DNA of 64,000 nucleotides from Rhyzopertha dominica (Eukaryota; Arthropoda; Insecta; Coleoptera; Bostrichidae). The stretch is taken from the NCBI GenBank assembly GCA_025024175.1, contig QCXZ01000053.1, forward strand, positions 744,001-808,000. Direction: 5' to 3'. Below the pieces are notes generated by a model. That model did not search any database, was not told the origin of the DNA, and saw only the letters and a list, made by a program, of their open reading frames with translations. Positions 34,168-45,879 of this stretch are shown here, one piece after another. Position 1 is the first letter of the stretch. Every line of letters starts with the position of its first letter. A program made the position numbers and the translations under genes.

Positions 34168-35163
34168 ATGCATCAGACGCTACGTAAACTTCACTCTATC
34201 TCATCAAGGTTTGTAAAAAGNAATNGCCTCTTCAACTCCTGGAAGACGTTAGGAGCAACTACGAGAACTATATCTACAAGTAAACAACATGATTTCTTCT
34301 GGAATCAAACGCGATTGGCCCACACTGACATAAAAATACCGGACTTCTCGAAATACAGACGACCTAGCAACAAAGACCCGAAGAAGAAGAACAAAGACAG
34401 TGTGGACGAAAGGAGGGCTTTCACATACGCGATTTCAACGTTTTGTGGAGTTTTAGCTGCGTACAGTACGAAAGCTGTCATGCTCCACTACATACTGTTT
34501 ATGGCACCAAGTGCTGAAGTACTCGCATTAGCAAAGATAGAGATAAAACTAAACGAAATACCCGAAGGGATAAACGCGACATACAAGTGGAGGGGTAAGT
34601 AAATAACAGTATATTAAATATTAAGAATGGGAAGTGCAAGGCAATGGAGAATTTTTAAAATTACATTAAACATTATTCCAAAAACTCCCTAGATGTTAAA
34701 GTGTGCTTTCATCTATTAAAATAACTATCAAGAATGTTGCAGTTGATATTGGGTATTCTAGTAGAATTCCGTGGAAACATGGGACACCGATAGTTACCCC
34801 ACTGAATCACTATATTATCTAGTTCCGTCGCACTTTATTTTTCCAGGAAAACCCCTCTTTGTACGCCATCGTACTCCAGATGAGATCGCAGCCACTCGTG
34901 CTGTACCTATGTCAGAACTAAGAGATCCTCAGCCAGACGATGACAGAGTACAGAAACCAGAATGGCTTGTGGTCATCGGTGTCTGTACCCATCTGGGATG
35001 CATACCCATTCCTTATTTGGGAGACTTTGTTGGTGGCTACTATTGTCCGTGCCATGGGTCCCATTTTGATGGAGCGGGTCGGGCAAGAAAGGGACCTGCA
35101 CCCACTAATCTGGAAGTGCCTCACTACGAGTTTATTGATGAAAATACGTTGATTGTCGGTTGA
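34168..35163 (+). CDS. RFeSP: Rieske iron-sulfur subunit of mitochondrial cytochrome bc1 complex
   Basis: UQCRFS1 orthologue: the 2Fe-2S subunit of respiratory complex III in the inner mitochondrial membrane, passing electrons from ubiquinol to cytochrome c1. Two exons (34168-34594 and 34847-35163) joined by a GT-AG phase-1 intron give 247 residues. The N-terminus (about 1-50) is rich in Ser, Thr, Arg and Lys with few acidic residues, as in a mitochondrial presequence. A hydrophobic segment at about 84-112 is the membrane anchor. [20 protein letters not shown] is the typical junction to the head. Cluster motifs are complete: CTHLGC (189-194; ligands Cys189 and His191) and CPCHGSH (209-215; ligands Cys209 and His212), with Cys194 and Cys211 as the disulfide pair. 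[12 protein letters not shown] closes the fold. Two N bases in exon 1 (34221 and 34225) hide residues 18 and 20. The gene looks ordinary and intact. Confidence 0.97.
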
Positions 35164-36046
35164 TTGTTTTGTAAGATTGAGTTGCCATTAATCGAGAAGA
35201 TGTGAAAGAAAAATGTAGATTGATTTAATGAAGTTTGAGGATAAAGATCCACACGATAAAAGTTATATTAATTATTCTTAGTGTATTTATTTGTATATTC
35301 TGGCTCCTGTTTTTATTAAATTAAAGAGACAGAGAAGAAAAACACAATTAACTATCTAGAGCTTACATTAATTAAAAAGGATAATACAATTCTCACAAAA
35401 TGGTATTCAAAACCAACTGCATCAGGAAGACTACTAAATTATCTTATTCCAACGGGAAAACTATACTTGTAAATACTAGACTACTACTATAAACTAGTTC
35501 TGAAATAAGAGAAAACTTAATCTCTTCTATATACTAATTCACCAGTCAAGTGATATTTAATTTTTTAATGTTAACTATGGCCTAAAATTGCCTTTGATAA
35601 AACGAGTCATCTCTATATCTCTGTAAGTATAAGTAATTATACACTATGGGTGACCGTTATTGACCGATGTCGATGGTTTTTAATCGTAATAATTTCATTT
35701 TTATACAATTTTTTGAACAAACGTCCTTTTAGATGTTTTTTTTTGCGTTAATTTTTTGCAAGTAACAATATTGAATACTGCACACGATGGCATTTAAAGT
35801 CAGTTAGTTTTAAAGCTTATAGGACGTAAGAAATAGTTTAATAGCTCACATTATTGAACAATTCGTTGACACCTCTGTCCATAATGTTCAATAATCCTGT
35901 GAATTCCCGGCAAGTAGCAGCAGCTTTCCGGGCAAACGTTCCCTTGTGAGGACCTTGATAATAGATACCATCTGATTTTTATTGATTTTCAAACTGATCA
36001 ATGAATATGAGAAACAAATAATCACACAAACAAACTACTTCAATCC
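35164..36046. other. 3' flanks of the Rieske and GRHPR-1 genes, no gene seen
   Basis: AT-rich sequence between two convergent genes. ATTAAA-type hexamers near 35315-35325 could end the Rieske transcript. No coding signal. Confidence 0.6.
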
Positions 36047-36052
36047 TTTATT
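36047..36052 (-). terminator. Polyadenylation signal of GRHPR-1
   Basis: AATAAA on the minus strand, 6 nt beyond the TAA stop at 36061-36059, implying a very short 3' UTR. Confidence 0.6.
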
Positions 36053-36058
36053 AGCAAT

Positions 36059-39000
36059 TTATACAACTAACTCAGCAGGCATCTTCTTTCCCCCCAAAGC
36101 ATTAACGATATTCTTCGAAGTCAATTCAGCCATTGCGTTCCTAGTGTCGATGGTAGCGCTCCCTATGTGTGGCAAGATCACACAGTTCTTCATCTTGAAC
36201 AGTGGACTATCCAGAGGCAGCGGTTCTGGAACTGTCACGTCCAACCCAGCACCGTAGATGGTCTTCTCCTGCAGCGCCTTAATAAGGGCCTTCTGGTCCA
36301 CTACTGGACCCCTGCTGGTGTTGACGAAAACCGCGTTCTTCTTCATCTTCTTGAAGGCCGAGTCGTTGAAGATGCCCATCGTCTTGGGGGTCAGCGCGCA
36401 GTTGACCGTTATGAAGTCGCTGTTTTTGAGGAGTTCGTCGAAATTGACCTGGGTGGCTCCGATGGCCTGGGCCTCTTTTTGCTTCTTGGCCGGATCGAAG
36501 AACAAGATCTTTTTGACGTTGAAGGGCTTCAGTCTTTTCGCAGTTTCTTGGCCTATCCTGCCGAACCCGAAGACCCCGACTGTTGCTCCTGAAAGACCGG
36601 GTCCGCACAACCAGAATGGCTGCCAGGTCTGCCAACCACCGGACTTGGCTTCGTGTGCGCCTTCCACTATCCTTCTGCTGGTTGCCAGAAGAAGAGCGAC
36701 TGTCAATTCGGCAGTGGCGTCGGTTAAAATGAAGGGAGTGTATCTGCAAGGGGTACGGGAATTGGAAAAACAGGAGTAGGCAAAGTAATGGTGAGCGCAG
36801 CACAAGTATGAGTGTGTAAACAAACTACAATTTTTTTACAAAAAAGTGGCTGATTATGTTTTAACATAATTAATCTTTGTGCAAATGCTAATTTTATTTC
36901 GTTTCCTAACCAGTAGGAAGTTTAAGAAATAAACTTATTGCATTTGTATGGATTTTTGTTTACAACCTTTATGTGAACTAGCGATAAGGATATTAAAAGC
37001 AAACCTGTTGGCAAATCATAGTGTAAAGGTATGACGTTAAAATGCCAGGTACATCTACATGCTAACACATACATATTTATTTATAACTTTATTTTTAAAT
37101 TGACTTGAAAGACGCATGTAAACATGTTTGTGTTTCTGAAGATTTAAAAATATATATCACATGCAAGGGGTTGCTTAGAAATAATATAATACTACAGAAT
37201 TTCTACATATAATGAAAATGTTAAACAATCTTTCTTGGTCTTATCAATTTTCTTGTATAGTTCTTAATTTTTCAAAAATAACTGGTACACTTTAAAACTA
37301 TGCATCTGCGTTATTAACAAAGATATTGGCGTGAATCAAGAAAGATATTTTTCACCCTGTACATACTCAATACTGAAATTAAAATGACAATTTCGCAAAA
37401 GAAACGCATCATTACTAAGAAATGACGCTACAATTGAAACCAAAGATCGTCAAAATCGGATAAAATTAGATAAAAAACTCATTTTTAAGTTGTAGTTAAT
37501 TCTTGATGCGCAGATGACAGCAGATGTTTTTTCTCCGGATGTAGAAGCTACTTTAGAGCACATATTTCAAAATGGCGAAGAACTCGAGATGAGATGTTAG
37601 GCTTTTGAATTATCTTTATGGTCAATGAATTATAAACGGCTATTGATTTTTTTTTCGTAAAAAACAAACAGGCACTGCTAATACTGTCAAGTTAAATGAT
37701 AATATTTAATAAACACTTTCCTAAATTATGTTTTTGTTCAGAATAATGTGCAAGTACAAAAATAAGGCTGCATTTACTATAGAAAAGATGAGTTTGTTGT
37801 AGAAAAGGATATTATGAATGTCCTCTAGCTTGTTCTTATATTTGCTGCTCAGGAATAGAGATACGAATCATGATTAATAAGATGTCGTATAAGGAAAAAG
37901 AATAATCATTCTACACGCAGGAGATGAAAATGGTTTCGTTCCTAGAGCCCTGTATTTTGGATGTAAAAACATAAAAGAAGCAAGCGCCGATTATCTTTCT
38001 GATATGAATGTGTTTGAAAATTGGTTCATAAACATTTTATTGCCCAAATTGCCACCAAACAGGGTCATAGTAATGGACAACGCTAGTTACCATTCGGAGC
38101 AACTGGATAAAATTCCAAATACAACAACTAATAAGGCAACCATTCAAGACTTTTTAACAAAAGAAGATTTATATTTCGAAGAGGACTACACAAAAAACAA
38201 TTGTTGGAAGTGCTTGGCACAAAAAAATTCCGAAGAAATTTAAAATTGACATTCTCGTTTCTGAATGTGGACACGCCATTCTACAATTACCCCCATATCA
38301 TTGCATTATTAATCCCATTGAAATGATATGGGGGCAGTTGAAACAAAGAATTCGATGAGGGAACACCGGTGGAAAATTTAGCAATGAAGTGCTGCTAAAA
38401 ATTAGACACGAAGCTGAAATAACATGTGTCGATGCATGGAGAAATTCAGTGCGGTATGTACTGGACATTGAAAATCGGTACAGAGGGAATCATGTACAAG
38501 AATTAATAATAGAAGTTAAGCGTGATTTTAGCAGTGAAAGTGATAGTGAGTAATTTTTTTAGTTTGTGACTCTTGTAATGTGCTTATTAACAAGCTGTAA
38601 TGAACATAATGTAAATAATTTTCTACTTACTAATTTGTATGTTTTTATATTAAATTTGTATAAATTCGTTATGACATGCAAAGGCTTTTATTTTATACAT
38701 CAGAAAATTTAAATCCAATAAAGTATCACATAAAAATAGGTCGCGGGTCGCGCCAGATAGCATCAGGTCTGCATTAAACAAAATTTGTTATAAAAGCTTC
38801 TATGTTTTATTGACTGCTAAATTATCACAACTACCAAATTTCAAAAATTTATAGTAGAAAAGTTAAAATTTTAGCCAACAAGATTTTTTTGAAAACGGCC
38901 CATTTAGGAACTTTGAAGCGTGCCACTAATTCCAATAGTTTAGGACGGCCGATCATCAAGCTGTAAAACCCTCTGCATAAGTCAGTCCCATAGATCGTTG

Positions 39001-39867
39001 CTTGATACTTTAGTTGTAAAAGTGTCGAATGAGAAAATTTGGAAAGGCATTTGAACCAAATAAGAAAACACTGTTCTTCTCACTAATTATAGACAAAATC
39101 GCAATTTTCAAGTTTATCTATTGGGGAAGAAACCGCTAAATCCATATACACAGACCAATTAGAGTTAGAAGAGAAAGATATATATTTGTACATTAAATTC
39201 CTTGTGGATCTGGTAAAGATGTAGAGGAATTGTGATACTCAAGTACAGAAGATAGTAAAAGATGGAACGCTAAAGGTCTGTCTTGGTTATTAACTGGTAA
39301 CGTGTTTGATTTCGAATGGATTAATTGTGAGAAACGATGTTTTATGTAACAACCATCTGGGAGGTTCAGTTGCACTGTGCAATAAGCGTTTTCTAAGAAA
39401 TAAAAGCGTAAACGATACCCCATTTTGATTCCACGACTTTTTATTTCCTTCACAGAGAAATGGTCGTAACCAACCGACATTGTGGCAACCACCTTTAGCT
39501 TTGGGGCGTTGTCCAGCAGTTGCTTGTCGATTTTGTCGGTTAGTAAACAGAAGAGACCACTCTTATCTTTGATGTTTTTTAGGAGTTCGTCCCTTGGTAC
39601 TGCTTTATCACTACCTTTCCACATAGTTACGTCACATCTACGAATACGAGAGATGTTTACAAGAAATGGAATGTTGGGAATTACTCACTTTTCCTTGAGG
39701 ATGTCTATGGCTTTTTTGTTCACCTGCCGAGTCACGTATACCTTTGGTTTTGCTGAGGCTGCGTAAAAACGTTTGATATTACCACTCAAGTACGATGTAT
39801 ACGCAGTTGTAGAAAAATTTGGTAATGTAATCTGCAATTTAGTGGTAAATTTTTCTATAAGAACCAT
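36059..39867 (-). CDS. GRHPR: Glyoxylate/hydroxypyruvate reductase, paralogue 1
   Basis: D-2-hydroxyacid dehydrogenase of the GRHPR type, reducing glyoxylate and hydroxypyruvate. Three exons (39867-39689, 39637-39419 and 36743-36059) joined in phase give 360 residues. An N-terminal extension of about 38 residues precedes KPKVYVTRQ. It has basic and hydroxylated residues and could be a mitochondrial presequence. Substrate-loop SVGYDH is at 114-119. The Rossmann motif is GFGRIG (192-197). The catalytic triad is complete: Arg277 (NTSRG), Glu306 (PEPLP) and His325 (PHIGS). Asp216 ends the second strand of the coenzyme fold, a position where acidic residues usually favour NAD(H). Intron 2 (36744-39418) is 2.7 kb and carries a transposase pseudogene in antisense; the paralogue at 44259 lacks this intron. 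Readthrough past the exon-2 donor would meet an alternative C-terminus ending near 39193, which I reject. Confidence 0.92.
37895..38553 (+). pseudogene. DDE transposase pseudogene in GRHPR-1 intron 2 (antisense to the gene)
   Basis: Fragments of a Tc1/mariner-like DDE_3 transposase. A stretch IIILHAGDENGFVPRAL is followed by LPPNRVIVMDNASYHSEQL with a DDE Asp in MDN. After a frameshift near 38230 come GHAILQLPPYHCIINPIEM and WGQLKQRI with the terminal catalytic acid. A C-terminal tail (RYVLDIENRYRG...) ends in TAA near 38553. Frame changes and the lack of a 5' half show that it is dead. No terminal repeats were paired with confidence, though a CACCCTGTACAT end-like motif lies near 37366. Confidence 0.82.
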
Positions 39868-40254
39868 CTTCGAAAGTTTGATTCATATTTTTGACGATGT
39901 AATTTGTCAAAATGACGGGCGGACACATGCCAGATATAATAATAACAAAATAAGTTTTATATTATTTCTTTGTAAATCCATACGTTTCGGTTTAGTACGA
40001 TTTAGAATTACTTTGTGAACTTTCTGCTAAATGTATAAGTCCCAAAAGGGTGAAAATTAATAAATTAACTTTTATTTGTTTACAAAATCAGCAGTTCTGC
40101 AGCAATGGAATATACAAACTTAAAACTCTGCAAATATATCAAGGACCTATTTAAAAATACTGCACGTTTTCGTAATTCCGCGATTTTTTTGATACAGTGG
40201 ATGCTGATTGTCAACATTTTTGTGTAAGTGTCTAGAGGAGATAACTAAAACGAT

Positions 40255-42160
40255 CTGGAGCTCAAAATACATCACTGTGCCGATTTTGAGCGAAAAATAA
40301 CTTACACAGACAATTGAAAAAGAGCAGAGGCTAACCCCTTTGTTGTTTTTTCACCTTGAAACTTGATGGTCTCCGATTACGCTAATTTTATGTCCATTTA
40401 CTAATGTGGACCTGCTGCATTTGGGACTGATGTCAGTTGGTCTCTAGCTGCAACGGTTCCTCTAAAAAGTGGCCTAGAGTAGAAGGGTCTATTTGCGAAA
40501 AATTAATTTCTGGACGTCCTAGCTCATTTCTGACTGCATTTTTGTAATTTGGAGCTCAAAATACATCACTGTGCCGATTTTGAGCGAAAAATANTTTCCA
40601 CAGAAAATTGAAAAAGAGCAAAGGCTAACCCTTTGTTGTTTTTTCACCTTGAAACTTGATGGTCTCCAATTACGCTAATTTTATGTTCATTTACTAATGT
40701 GGACCTGCTGCATTTGGGACCGGTGTCAGTTGGTCTCTAGCTGCAACGGTTCCTCTGAAAAGTGGCCTAGAGTAGAAGGGTCAATTTGCGAAAAATTAAT
40801 TTCTGGACGTCCTAGCTCATTTCTGACTGCATTTTTGGAATCTGGAGCTTCAAATACATCACTGTGTAGATTTTGAGCGAAAAATAATTTCCATAGAAAA
40901 TTGAAAAAGAGCAAAGGCTAACCCTTCGTTGTTTTTTCACCTTGAAACTTGATGGTCTCCGATTACGCTAATGTTATGTCCATTTACTAATGTGGACCTG
41001 CTGCATTTGGGACTGGTGTCAGTTGGTCTCTAGCTGCAAAGGTTCCTCTGAAAAGTGGCCTAGAGTAGAAGGGTCTATTTGCGAAAAATTAATTTCTGGA
41101 CGTCCTAGCTCATTTCTGACTGCATTTTTGTAATTTGGAGCTCAAAATACATCACTGTGCCGATTTTGAGCGAAAAATAATTTCCACAGAAAATTGAAAA
41201 AGAGCAAAGGCTAACCCTTCGTTGTTTTTTCACCTTGAAACTTGATGGTCTCCAATTACGCTAATTTTATGTTCATTTACTAATGTGGACCTGCTGCATT
41301 TGGGACTGGTGTCAGTTGGTCTCTAGCTGCAAAGGTTCCTCTGAAAAGTGGCCTATAGTAGAAGGATCTATTTGCGAAAAAATAATTTCTGGACGTCCTA
41401 GCTCATTTCTGACTGCATTTTTGGAATCTGGAGCTCAAAATGCATCATGGTGCCGATTCTGAGCGAAAAATAATTTCCACAGAAAATTGAAAAAGAGCAA
41501 AGGCTCCCTTCGTTGTTTTTTCACCTTGAAACTTGATGGTCTCCGATGACGCTAATTTTATGTCCATTTACTAATGTGGACCTGCTGCATTTGGGACCGG
41601 TGTCAGTTGGTCTCTAGCTGTAACGGTTCCTCTGAAAAGTGGCCTAGAGTAGAAGGGTCTATTTGCGAAAAAATAATTTCTGGACGTCCTAGCTCATTTC
41701 TGACTGCATTTTTGGAATTTGGAGCTCAAAATACATCACTGTACCGATTTTGAGCGAAAAATAACTTCCACAGAAAATTGAAAAAGAGCAAAGGCTTTGT
41801 TGTTTTTTCACCTTGAAACTTGATGGTCTCCGATTACGCTAATTTTATGTTCATTTACTAATGTGGACCTGCTGCATTTGGGACCGGTGTCAGTTGGTCT
41901 CTAGCTGCAAAGGTTCCTCTGAAAAGTGGCCTAGAGTAGAAGGGTCTATTTGCAAAAAATTAATTTCTGGACGTCCTAGCTCATTTCTGACTGCAATTTT
42001 GGAATCTGGAGCTCAAAATACATCACGGTGCCGATAATTTCCACCGAAAACGGCAAAAGAGCAAAGGCTATCATCCCCTTTGTTGTTTTTTCACCTTGAA
42101 ACTTGATGGTCTCCGATTACGCTAATTTATGTCCATTTACTAACGTGGACCTGCTGCATT
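40255..42160. repeat. 294-bp satellite, array 2 (about 6.5 diverged copies)
   Basis: Same family, monomer length and orientation as 6563-20084. The string CTCAAAATACATCACTGTGC occurs at 40261 and again at 40555, 294 bp apart. Diagnostic differences from array 1 include CAGTTGGTCTCTAG instead of CAGTTTTTCTCTAG, TTTGGGACTGG for TTTCGGAGTGG, GTGGCCTAGAG for GTGACCTAGAG and TTGATGGTCTCC for TTCATGGTCTCC. Monomers differ from each other by substitutions and short deletions, so this array is older and less homogenised. It lies between GRHPR-1 and TXNDC15. Confidence 0.97.
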
Positions 42161-42520
42161 GTCAAAAAAACAAGCAGGGTCAAAAATAAACAAAGATTAC
42201 TTTACAATAAAAAAATATGGCAAATTTTCTGACATACATATTTGTAATAAAATGAATTAAGTAAGCAATAATAATAGAAATATTTCAGTAAACTATCACT
42301 GAATTTTAATAAATAAATATTTTAGTCTTTTGGTGTATATATATTGATCAGTCTGTCATTATTTATATTTTTAGCAACCACAGGTCGACAAAGTAAACAA
42401 GAGTAGAGTGTTGGGGCATCCTGTATAGTAATTTTCACATTTTAATAAAAATAAATTATAATAAGGTATTAAAAAAAAGTGTATTATACTAAAATAAAAT
42501 CTTAAGTTTTAACAAAATAA
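42161..42520. other. Spacer between satellite array 2 and TXNDC15, no gene seen
   Basis: AT-rich, with a transposon-end-like GCATCCTGTATAG near 42417-42429. No coding signal. Confidence 0.5.
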
Positions 42521-42526
42521 TTTATT
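42521..42526 (-). terminator. Polyadenylation signal of the TXNDC15-like gene
   Basis: AATAAA on the minus strand, 13 nt beyond the stop at 42540. Confidence 0.65.
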
Positions 42527-42539
42527 AACATAACAACTT

Positions 42540-43358
42540 CTAATCTTCATGATCATGCTGGGCCTGTGCTTCCGACTCCCTCCAATTGCTCTGCACAGTC
42601 TCCACAATCCACTTCCACCATTTCGACTTAGTAAAATAATACACGGCACACGCCACGATAAAAACCCACGAGAATATCAACAACAAATCAGTATCTTTCG
42701 AGGGCACACTCGAGACAGGTCCAGTAAAATCGGCAGATGTCACAAAGGACATCTCGACCGGCTGTATCCCAGTGTGCTTCGAAACGAACCGAGAAAACAG
42801 CTCCAGAGTATACTCCGACTCGTTATACTTGGCTATGGGACGCCCGTTGTGGAACAACAACAACGATGGCACCCCGACGATGCCATTCTGCGTGTTGAAC
42901 AAATGGTACATCATAGCGTTGATCGCCACCATTTTAATGTCAGGAAAAGCCCTGGGGAGTGCGTTAAAGTGGGGTGCGGCCATGCTAGAGAACGGACAGT
43001 ACTTCGAATAGAACAGAACCGCAACGCAGTTTGCCGGAGTGTTCCTGTTGGTTATATTTGTATCGGGTAACAACAGTTTAATCAGTTCCGTGTCATTAAC
43101 GAGCTGTACCTCCCTAGTACCGAACTTTGGTAGGCAGTTGACATATTTTTGAGTCGAGTTTTCCTTTGAGGATGAATTTGGAGAAAGGCTTTCGACTGGA
43201 AGGGCCACAGGGTTGTTTTCCTCAGATACAATCGTTTGTATTTGTACTACAACAGAATTATACGTGAATAAATAAAAATTAACTATATACAACGATTAAT
43301 TACCTAAAAATACTGTAGAAACTAAAAATAAAAGCAGTTTATTTTGTCTTAATGCCAT
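42540..43358 (-). CDS. TXNDC15: Thioredoxin domain-containing protein 15-like, secretory-pathway membrane protein
   Basis: Two exons (43358-43304 and 43246-42540), GT-AG, phase 1, encode 253 residues. The N-terminus LLLFLVSTVFLV (8-19) is a signal peptide. A Ser/Asn-rich stretch (about 28-50) with NSS and NST N-glycosylation sequons precedes the thioredoxin-like domain (about 60-175). Motif YCPFS (101-105) has only the first Cys of the usual CxxC, as I recall for vertebrate TXNDC15. APHFNALPRAFPDIK, VGVPSLLLF (cis-Pro loop) and the following strand fit the family. A transmembrane segment lies at about 206-223, followed by a basic then acidic cytosolic tail ending HDHED. In mammals TXNDC15 is tied to cilium formation (established knowledge); the role here is not known. 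With one Cys it is unlikely to be a classical disulfide reductase. The gene lies between the two GRHPR paralogues on the same strand. Confidence 0.88.
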
Positions 43359-44229
43359 AACACTTTGGGTTTGGGTTTTGGGTTAGAACCAAGGAAACAA
43401 CAGCTGAAGCTTGACGACTATCAAGCATCAAGCTTGCTCACACAGTTGTCAAGCTTCAATAAATTCTTCATTTCAAGGAAATTACCTTTGCAGGAAATTC
43501 TCGATACAAAACCAAAGCAAAAATAACGTTGTCGTTAGAATTTTCTTTTGTATAATTTCCACCTGTTTTGTGTGGACTTTAAAGTCTTGTAATGATGAAA
43601 AGAGTCCGTACTATCAGGCACCTGATGATTATAGATTGTTACGATTTTGGGTGCTCCTCAAAAACAAGCATATTTTCCTGTAATCTGCCCTATTTCGTTG
43701 TCAAGCATATTTGCACCCCCAAAACTCATTTAACTATTATTAATACCATTCCGCGCATTAATCATATAAATACGTAATATTGCAGTGGCCGTACAATTTC
43801 GTTTTCTGACAAATTAAATACGCTGTTGGCTTCTAGTTTTTTGATTTGTAATATTTCTAGACACAGTAGTGCATTTTAGACAGCATCAGCAATAAAGATA
43901 AGTAAATTTGTAGTTAATAACTTTACTAATAGGTACTGCCTCCTTGTAAACCACCCAAAGCATAGGAATGTAATTTACAGGACTTTTAATAATTTTCTTA
44001 TATTTCGAATGGTTTAAAATAAATCTTTGCTACAAAAAGGTGCGTGTTCTTGTGTATTTAATCAAGTATTTTTGAATCTTTATCCACGGTTGTGTGTGAT
44101 AACGTAGTGGTGTTTGAAATATTGCAACACTGTTTTCGTTACAGGATCTTGCAAGAAATCGATGAACGATTTGACCCTGGAAGTGGCTGCAATGCGAATA
44201 AAACGTGTACATTATCAGCAAAAATATAG
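43359..44229. other. Region between TXNDC15 and GRHPR-2, no gene seen
   Basis: It contains the 5' flank of TXNDC15. AAGCTTCAATAAATT at 43451-43465 recurs exactly at 45530-45544, upstream of GRHPR-2. Otherwise AT-rich without coding signal. Confidence 0.55.
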
Positions 44230-44235
44230 TTTATT
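44230..44235 (-). terminator. Polyadenylation signal of GRHPR-2
   Basis: AATAAA on the minus strand, 23 nt beyond the TAG stop at 44261-44259. Confidence 0.65.
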
Positions 44236-44258
44236 CTTCGATCTATGATGTACATTTA

Positions 44259-45413
44259 CTAGACAAGCAATTCGGATGGCATCTGTTGACCATCCAGGAC
44301 AGCCAAAATATTCTTGGCGGTCAACACAGCCATAGCTTTCCTCGCTTCAATAGACGCACTGCCGATGTGCGGCAAAATCACGCAGTTCTTCAGCTTAAAC
44401 AACGGATTATCCAAAGGCAAAGGCTCCGGCGTCATCACGTCCAACCCAGCCGCGAATATTGTCTTGTTTTCCAAAGCCTTCACGAGCGCATTTTGATCCA
44501 CGACCCCCCCTCTGCTCGTGTTGACGAACACTGCAGTCTTCTTCATCTTGTTGAAGGCGGCCTCGTTGAAGAGATGCGCAGTTTCTGGAGTCAGTGCGCA
44601 GGTAACGACGACGAAGTCGCTCTCTCTTAGCAGTTCGTCGAAGCTGACTCTAGTGGCGCCGATTTCTTGGGCTTCCTTGGCTCTCTCCGATCGGTTCTGG
44701 AAAATTATTCGCTTTACGTTGAAGGGCTTCAATCGTTTGGCCACTTCTTGGCCGATCCTCCCGAAACCGACGACGCCAACTGTTGATCCGGCCAGACCGG
44801 GCCCGCACATCCAAAATGGCGACCAGGCTTGCCAACCGCCGTTTGTGGCTTCTTGGTTGGCTTCTATGAGCCTCCTGCTGGTGGCTAGCAGAAGCGCAAC
44901 TGTCAGTTCCGCCGTTGCGTCTGTCAGAATGTTCGGGGTGTAGCCCATCTTGATACCGCGACTCTTGATGTCGTCAACTGATAGGTGATCGTATCCTACG
45001 GACATGGTGGCGATTACTTTGAGATTCGGAGCCTTGTCTAGCACCTCCTTGTCTATTTTGTCCGTCAATAAACAGAACACGCCGAATTTGTCGCTTAAAT
45101 TTTTGATTAGCTCATCCCGAGGTACTGGAGCCGGACCTGGCCATACGGAAACTTCACACCTGTAACGAGAGTGAGGTTATCTTTGACCATCGCTGTTTTA
45201 ATCGACTCACCTCTCCTGCAGGAGCTTCAGGGCTTCCTCGTTGATCTGGCGGGTCACGTACACTTTAGGTTTTGACATGTTTTTGGAGTAGGTTCTTGCG
45301 AAACCGTTTCCTGAAGTTAGAGCCGGAAGTACGGTATTAGGCAGCAAAAACGCGACTGTTCTGTGGCCTAAAGCACCTTGAATGTGAAGGAGTGGCTTGT
45401 TAAGGTACCACAT
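44259..45413 (-). CDS. GRHPR: Glyoxylate/hydroxypyruvate reductase, paralogue 2
   Basis: Second GRHPR-type D-2-hydroxyacid dehydrogenase. Two exons (45413-45211 and 45159-44259) with one 51-bp GT-AG intron at the same position and phase as intron 1 of paralogue 1; 367 residues. The first 45 residues are hydrophobic and basic with FARTYS, like a mitochondrial presequence. An internal ATG at residue 46 (MSKPKVYV) could give a cytosolic form. Motifs: SVGYDH 121-126, GFGRIG 199-204, catalytic Arg284, Glu313 and His332, all present. The coenzyme-fold position that is Asp216 in paralogue 1 is Asn223 here and is followed by Arg224, a pattern usual for NADPH-dependent members such as human GRHPR. Paralogue 2 lacks the 2.7-kb second intron. 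It is probably the more typical GRHPR. Confidence 0.94.
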
Positions 45414-45879
45414 CGATTTGGTTTCGACAAAACCGATTTACGAGTCGAGTAATTCATGTGAATGGGGTTAACTGGTTTTGATAAGCTGCATACATGACAT
45501 GATACTGGATCCAGTACCGGACTCGCTTGAAGCTTCAATAAATTGCCGGGGGAATTTTAATTTGTAATTTACGTAGATTCAGTATGACAGTGTGTCAGTA
45601 TAAAGTGACACGGAATAAGTTTACTGTTATTACTGACCTAAATTTACAAAAAAATACTACTACTACTACTACTGGCGAAAACTACTGAGATGAACATATC
45701 ACACGTATCTATGTATAAAGACAACTACATCATATTTTGACACAATGCCCAGACAAGGATTCTTGATACTACCAAATACTACTTTGACCACTCTTAAGAT
45801 TTACAAACACTAATAGAAATTCAATCGCAAGGAGAAAGATTAAGAATACACAGAGGATTTATAGAAAACAATGACGCCC
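45414..45879. other. 5' flank of GRHPR-2, no gene seen
   Basis: It holds AAGCTTCAATAAATT (45530-45544), shared with the TXNDC15 upstream region, and a short (TAC)n stretch near 45655-45673. No coding signal before the Penelope-like remnant. Confidence 0.5.

Noticed and set aside
36167..36779. Plus-strand frames of 141 and 173 residues across GRHPR-1 exon 3
   Set aside because: They are shadows of the conserved minus-strand coding exon, in GC-richer sequence.
39193..39418. Readthrough of GRHPR-1 exon 2 to a 143-residue C-terminally different protein
   Set aside because: The frame continues past a GT donor that is needed to join the conserved codons at 36743. The extra residues match nothing in the family.
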